A DNA stretch of 64,000 nt from Bermanella sp036960565. Lineage in GTDB: Bacteria > Pseudomonadota > Gammaproteobacteria > Pseudomonadales > Oceanobacteraceae. Below the pieces are notes generated by a model that searched no databases, had not been told where the DNA came from, and saw nothing but the letters and a program-made list of their open reading frames with translations. This document shows, piece after piece, positions 62,204-64,000 of the stretch. Positions within the stretch are counted from its first letter, which is position 1; every line of letters begins with the position of its first letter. The DNA lies in contig JBALXQ010000018.1 in NCBI GenBank assembly GCA_036960565.1, forward strand, positions 1 to 64,000, written 5' to 3'. The translations under genes were made by a program, and so were the position numbers.

Positions 62204-63091
62204 TTAGTGCCAATGTGCCTTTACCATTTCTTTTAAGGTTTTGGTAAAAGCTTGTACTTTAGGGCTTCTGTGAATATCTCTATGGGTGACCAGCCATAAT
62301 TTGTAAGTCCACTCTGGCGGCGCTGGAATTAACTGCAACAATCTAGGATTACTCTTAGCAATTTGGCAGTTAAGTGGTGCGATTCCCAAGCCATTCTCTA
62401 ATGCATCTTTCATTAGATTGAAATCTGAGCCGCGAAAAACCACCTGTGACTTATCTACGGTTTCATTCACCCAGCGTTGTGATGCAATATTATTTAAAGG
62501 GCTAATGATGCTGACAAACTTATGGCCCTGGGTCTCGCTTAAAGACTTCAGAGCACCATATTTACTTATATAAGATTGGCTGGCATACAGGCTTACATTC
62601 ATTTCACATAATTGCTGTACCACGTAATCAGGGTCTTTAGGCTGGGCACCTGGGCGAATGCTCACATGGGCCTCGCCATACTCCAGTTTGAAAATTCTCG
62701 CATCTCCAGCCAGTTCCACTTGTATATTGGGGTGCTCTTGCTGGAACTCCGCGATGATGGGCATCAACAAGGGTGACATAGTGCTCACGCTAGTGATCAC
62801 CAACGTGCCCGAGAGGTCGGTGTCGGTTCCTGCCAACTTACCCAGCATACGATCAAAACGTTCTTGGGTTTGCTGAGCTTCCTGAAACAGTAACTTCCCT
62901 TGCTCTGTGGCGGTATAACCTCGTGGATGGCGATGAAACAGCTTGCAGTTCAAGCTCTGTTCTAGGGTATCTATGTGCCGCAGTACAGTGGAGTGGTGCA
63001 CATTCAAATGACTGGCAGCAGCAGACAGAGTGCCTAACCGAGCTACCTGATAGGCAATGTGAATATCGTGCCAGCTATTGGGTTTTTCCAT
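62204..63091 (-). CDS. LysR-family transcriptional regulator
   Basis: 295 aa with an N-terminal winged helix (WHDIHIAYQVARLGTLSAAASHLNVHHSTVLRHIDTLEQSLN, about 8-48) and a LysR effector domain. It is divergent from the FMN reductase gene at 63222, and a 24-bp perfect palindrome lies 22 bases upstream of its own ATG. That layout fits a regulator acting on the reductase-cytochrome b561 operon and on itself. Confidence 0.9.
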   Translation of the reverse strand: MEKPNSWHDIHIAYQVARLGTLSAAASHLNVHHSTVLRHIDTLEQSLNCKLFHRHPRGYTATEQGKLLFQEAQQTQERFDRMLGKLAGTDTDLSGTLVITSVSTMSPLLMPIIAEFQQEHPNIQVELAGDARIFKLEYGEAHVSIRPGAQPKDPDYVVQQLCEMNVSLYASQSYISKYGALKSLSETQGHKFVSIISPLNNIASQRWVNETVDKSQVVFRGSDFNLMKDALENGLGIAPLNCQIAKSNPRLLQLIPAPPEWTYKLWLVTHRDIHRSPKVQAFTKTLKEMVKAHWH

Positions 63092-63112
63092 GAGGATCCT
63101 AGGTGTCTCTTA

Positions 63113-63136
63113 CTTCTGTGCATGCATGCACAGAAG
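63113..63136. promoter_or_regulatory. 24-bp perfect palindrome between LysR and FMN-reductase genes
   Basis: Two 12-base half-sites, CTTCTGTGCATG and its exact reverse complement, meet without a spacer. It lies in the 130-base divergent gap, 22 bases from the LysR start. The most likely role is an operator for the LysR protein. Confidence 0.6.
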
Positions 63137-63221
63137 CTTTGCATTTATTCTGTTTTTGTTCAAATAAATAGAGGTCAAAATAGCCCTACATTAAATGAAA
63201 CGCCAAATTAGGGAACATCAC

Positions 63222-63788
63222 ATGACTCAGCCAGCCCATATTATTGCCTTTGCCGGAAGCCTACGTAGCGATTCTTGGAATAAACAGTTAGTGAAAGCCG
63301 CTGCGCGTAGCGCTGAACAAGTCGGAGCACGGGTAACGGTTTTAGACCTAGCCGACTATCCTTTACCTATATTTGATGAAACCTTGGAAGATCAGGCACC
63401 TTCAGCCGCGTTAAACGACTTACGAGCACTATTTGCCAGTGCCAATGGACTGTTGATCGCCAGCCCTGAATATAATGGCTCTATTGCCCCGGTGCTTAAA
63501 AACACCCTAGATTGGTTGTCTCGTCCTGCCAAAGATGAAAGCTATCAACCAGCCTACGGGCAGTTTTCAGTGGGCATTATGGCAGCGTCTCCGGGTGGAT
63601 TGGGTGGTATTCGAGGCTTGAGCCACTTACGTGATGTATTAACCAGTGTGGGTAGTTTAGTGGTGCCAACGCAGGTGGCGATCCCGGCTTCTTATGAAGC
63701 ATTTGATGAGAACGGCCAGATAATTAATGCAGCCTTGAGTGATCGAGTGACCGCTTTGGTGAAACAAGTACTAAGCCACGTACAATAA
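63222..63788 (+). CDS. NADPH-dependent FMN reductase (chromate/quinone reductase-like)
   Basis: About 188-aa flavodoxin-fold reductase: FAGSLRSDSWNKQLV binds FMN phosphate, LLIASPEYNGSIAPVLKNTLDWLSR is the signature of ChrR/YieF-type enzymes, and GGLGGIRGLSHLRDVL follows. It reduces quinones, flavins or metals such as chromate. The ATG at 63222 has an AGGGA site eight bases upstream; an upstream in-frame ATG at 63195 is less likely. Followed 20 bases later by a cytochrome b561 gene, so electron transfer to the membrane is possible. Confidence 0.9.
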   Translation: MTQPAHIIAFAGSLRSDSWNKQLVKAAARSAEQVGARVTVLDLADYPLPIFDETLEDQAPSAALNDLRALFASANGLLIASPEYNGSIAPVLKNTLDWLSRPAKDESYQPAYGQFSVGIMAASPGGLGGIRGLSHLRDVLTSVGSLVVPTQVAIPASYEAFDENGQIINAALSDRVTALVKQVLSHVQ

Positions 63789-63808
63789 TTAAGCACTAGG
63801 AGACAGCG

Positions 63809-64000
63809 ATGAATACGTTAAATACGCAAACTGTGGATAAATATTCCCTTGCCTTAAGGGTGCTGCATTGGTCAACAGCACTGATCATTATTACCCTTTT
63901 GGCTGTGGGTTTTTACATGGCAGACATTGATCCTAAGGCGCCGGATAAATACGACCTTTATCCATTACACAAAGCCTTTGGCATGATTGCTTTATTTTTA
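63809..64000 (+). CDS. Cytochrome b561-family protein (partial, runs off the window)
   Basis: Only the first 64 residues lie in the window. They show a hydrophobic helix with the heme-ligand His in ALRVLHWSTALIIITLLAVGF and a second His in YPLHKAFGMIALFL, the pattern of the first two helices of diheme cytochrome b561. These inner-membrane proteins move electrons between quinone and periplasmic or cytoplasmic partners. An AGGAG site lies six bases before the ATG. It is cotranscribed with the FMN reductase. Confidence 0.85.
   Translation, partial: MNTLNTQTVDKYSLALRVLHWSTALIIITLLAVGFYMADIDPKAPDKYDLYPLHKAFGMIALFL

Noticed and set aside
1..64000. Insertion sequences, prophage structural genes, CRISPR arrays or rRNA genes.
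   Set aside because: None found; the lambda P-like gene is the only phage-type gene and it has no phage neighbours.

Overview
The window is a 64 kb stretch of chromosome from a marine-type gammaproteobacterium, most like the Oceanospirillales or Alteromonadales. The evidence is the order dxs-ispA-xseB next to a sodium-type flagellar stator (pomAB), the rnr-rlmB-alr core, a malate:quinone oxidoreductase, and a DUF1302/DUF1329 lipid-handling pair. Base composition looks moderate (mid-40s percent GC by eye), with AT-rich patches around small exported proteins. I found no rRNA, no intact tRNA, no transposase and no CRISPR array.

Layout. 1-10 kb: an isolated lipoprotein, the isoprenoid operon xseB-ispA-dxs (minus strand), then pomA-pomB-PilZ and rnr-rlmB (plus strand). 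10-15 kb: a histidine kinase, then a lambda P-like plus DnaT-like gene pair, lying between rlmB and alr where many relatives carry rpsF-rpsR-rplI-dnaB. 15-23 kb: mqo, a PagL-like outer-membrane protein, a ComFB protein, a TraR/DksA zinc finger, a potassium channel, small conserved genes, and a class I-like HMG-CoA reductase divergent from a Crp/Fnr regulator. 23-34 kb: an eight-gene minus-strand operon (tandem GST, Tat sulfatase, VOC dioxygenase, FAH hydrolase, flavin hydroxylase, SDR, GST, zinc-free MDR reductase) divergent from a TetR gene, with a perfect 14-bp palindrome over the operon's -35 box. 34-43 kb: acyl-CoA ligase, DUF1329, DUF1302, LysR, a BASS transporter and a small flavodoxin-like gene; the last is preceded by a near copy of the LysR gene's promoter. 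43-50 kb: an orphan periplasmic binding protein, a PilY1-like VWA protein with a small CxxC partner, a CobW GTPase and an outer-membrane barrel. 50-55 kb: a copper/silver efflux set with CusF fused to CusB. 55-64 kb: a second orphan binding protein, a purine permease divergent from apt, DUF4105 and DUF3015 genes, a lipoprotein hydrolase, and a LysR/FMN-reductase/cytochrome b561 locus around a 24-bp perfect palindrome.

How the genes work together. The most system-like region is 23.4-43 kb. DUF1302/DUF1329, the BASS carrier and the CoA ligase suggest uptake and activation of a hydrophobic or amphipathic acid. The TetR-linked operon carries the activities expected for desulfation, ring hydroxylation, extradiol cleavage, hydrolysis of the cleavage product, and GST- and reductase-mediated steps. 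The substrate cannot be read from sequence. The lambda P/DnaT pair suggests a phage-type replicative-helicase loader adopted by the chromosome. PilZ and ComFB proteins, with the stator and PilY1, suggest cyclic-di-GMP control of motility and surface behaviour; that is inference.
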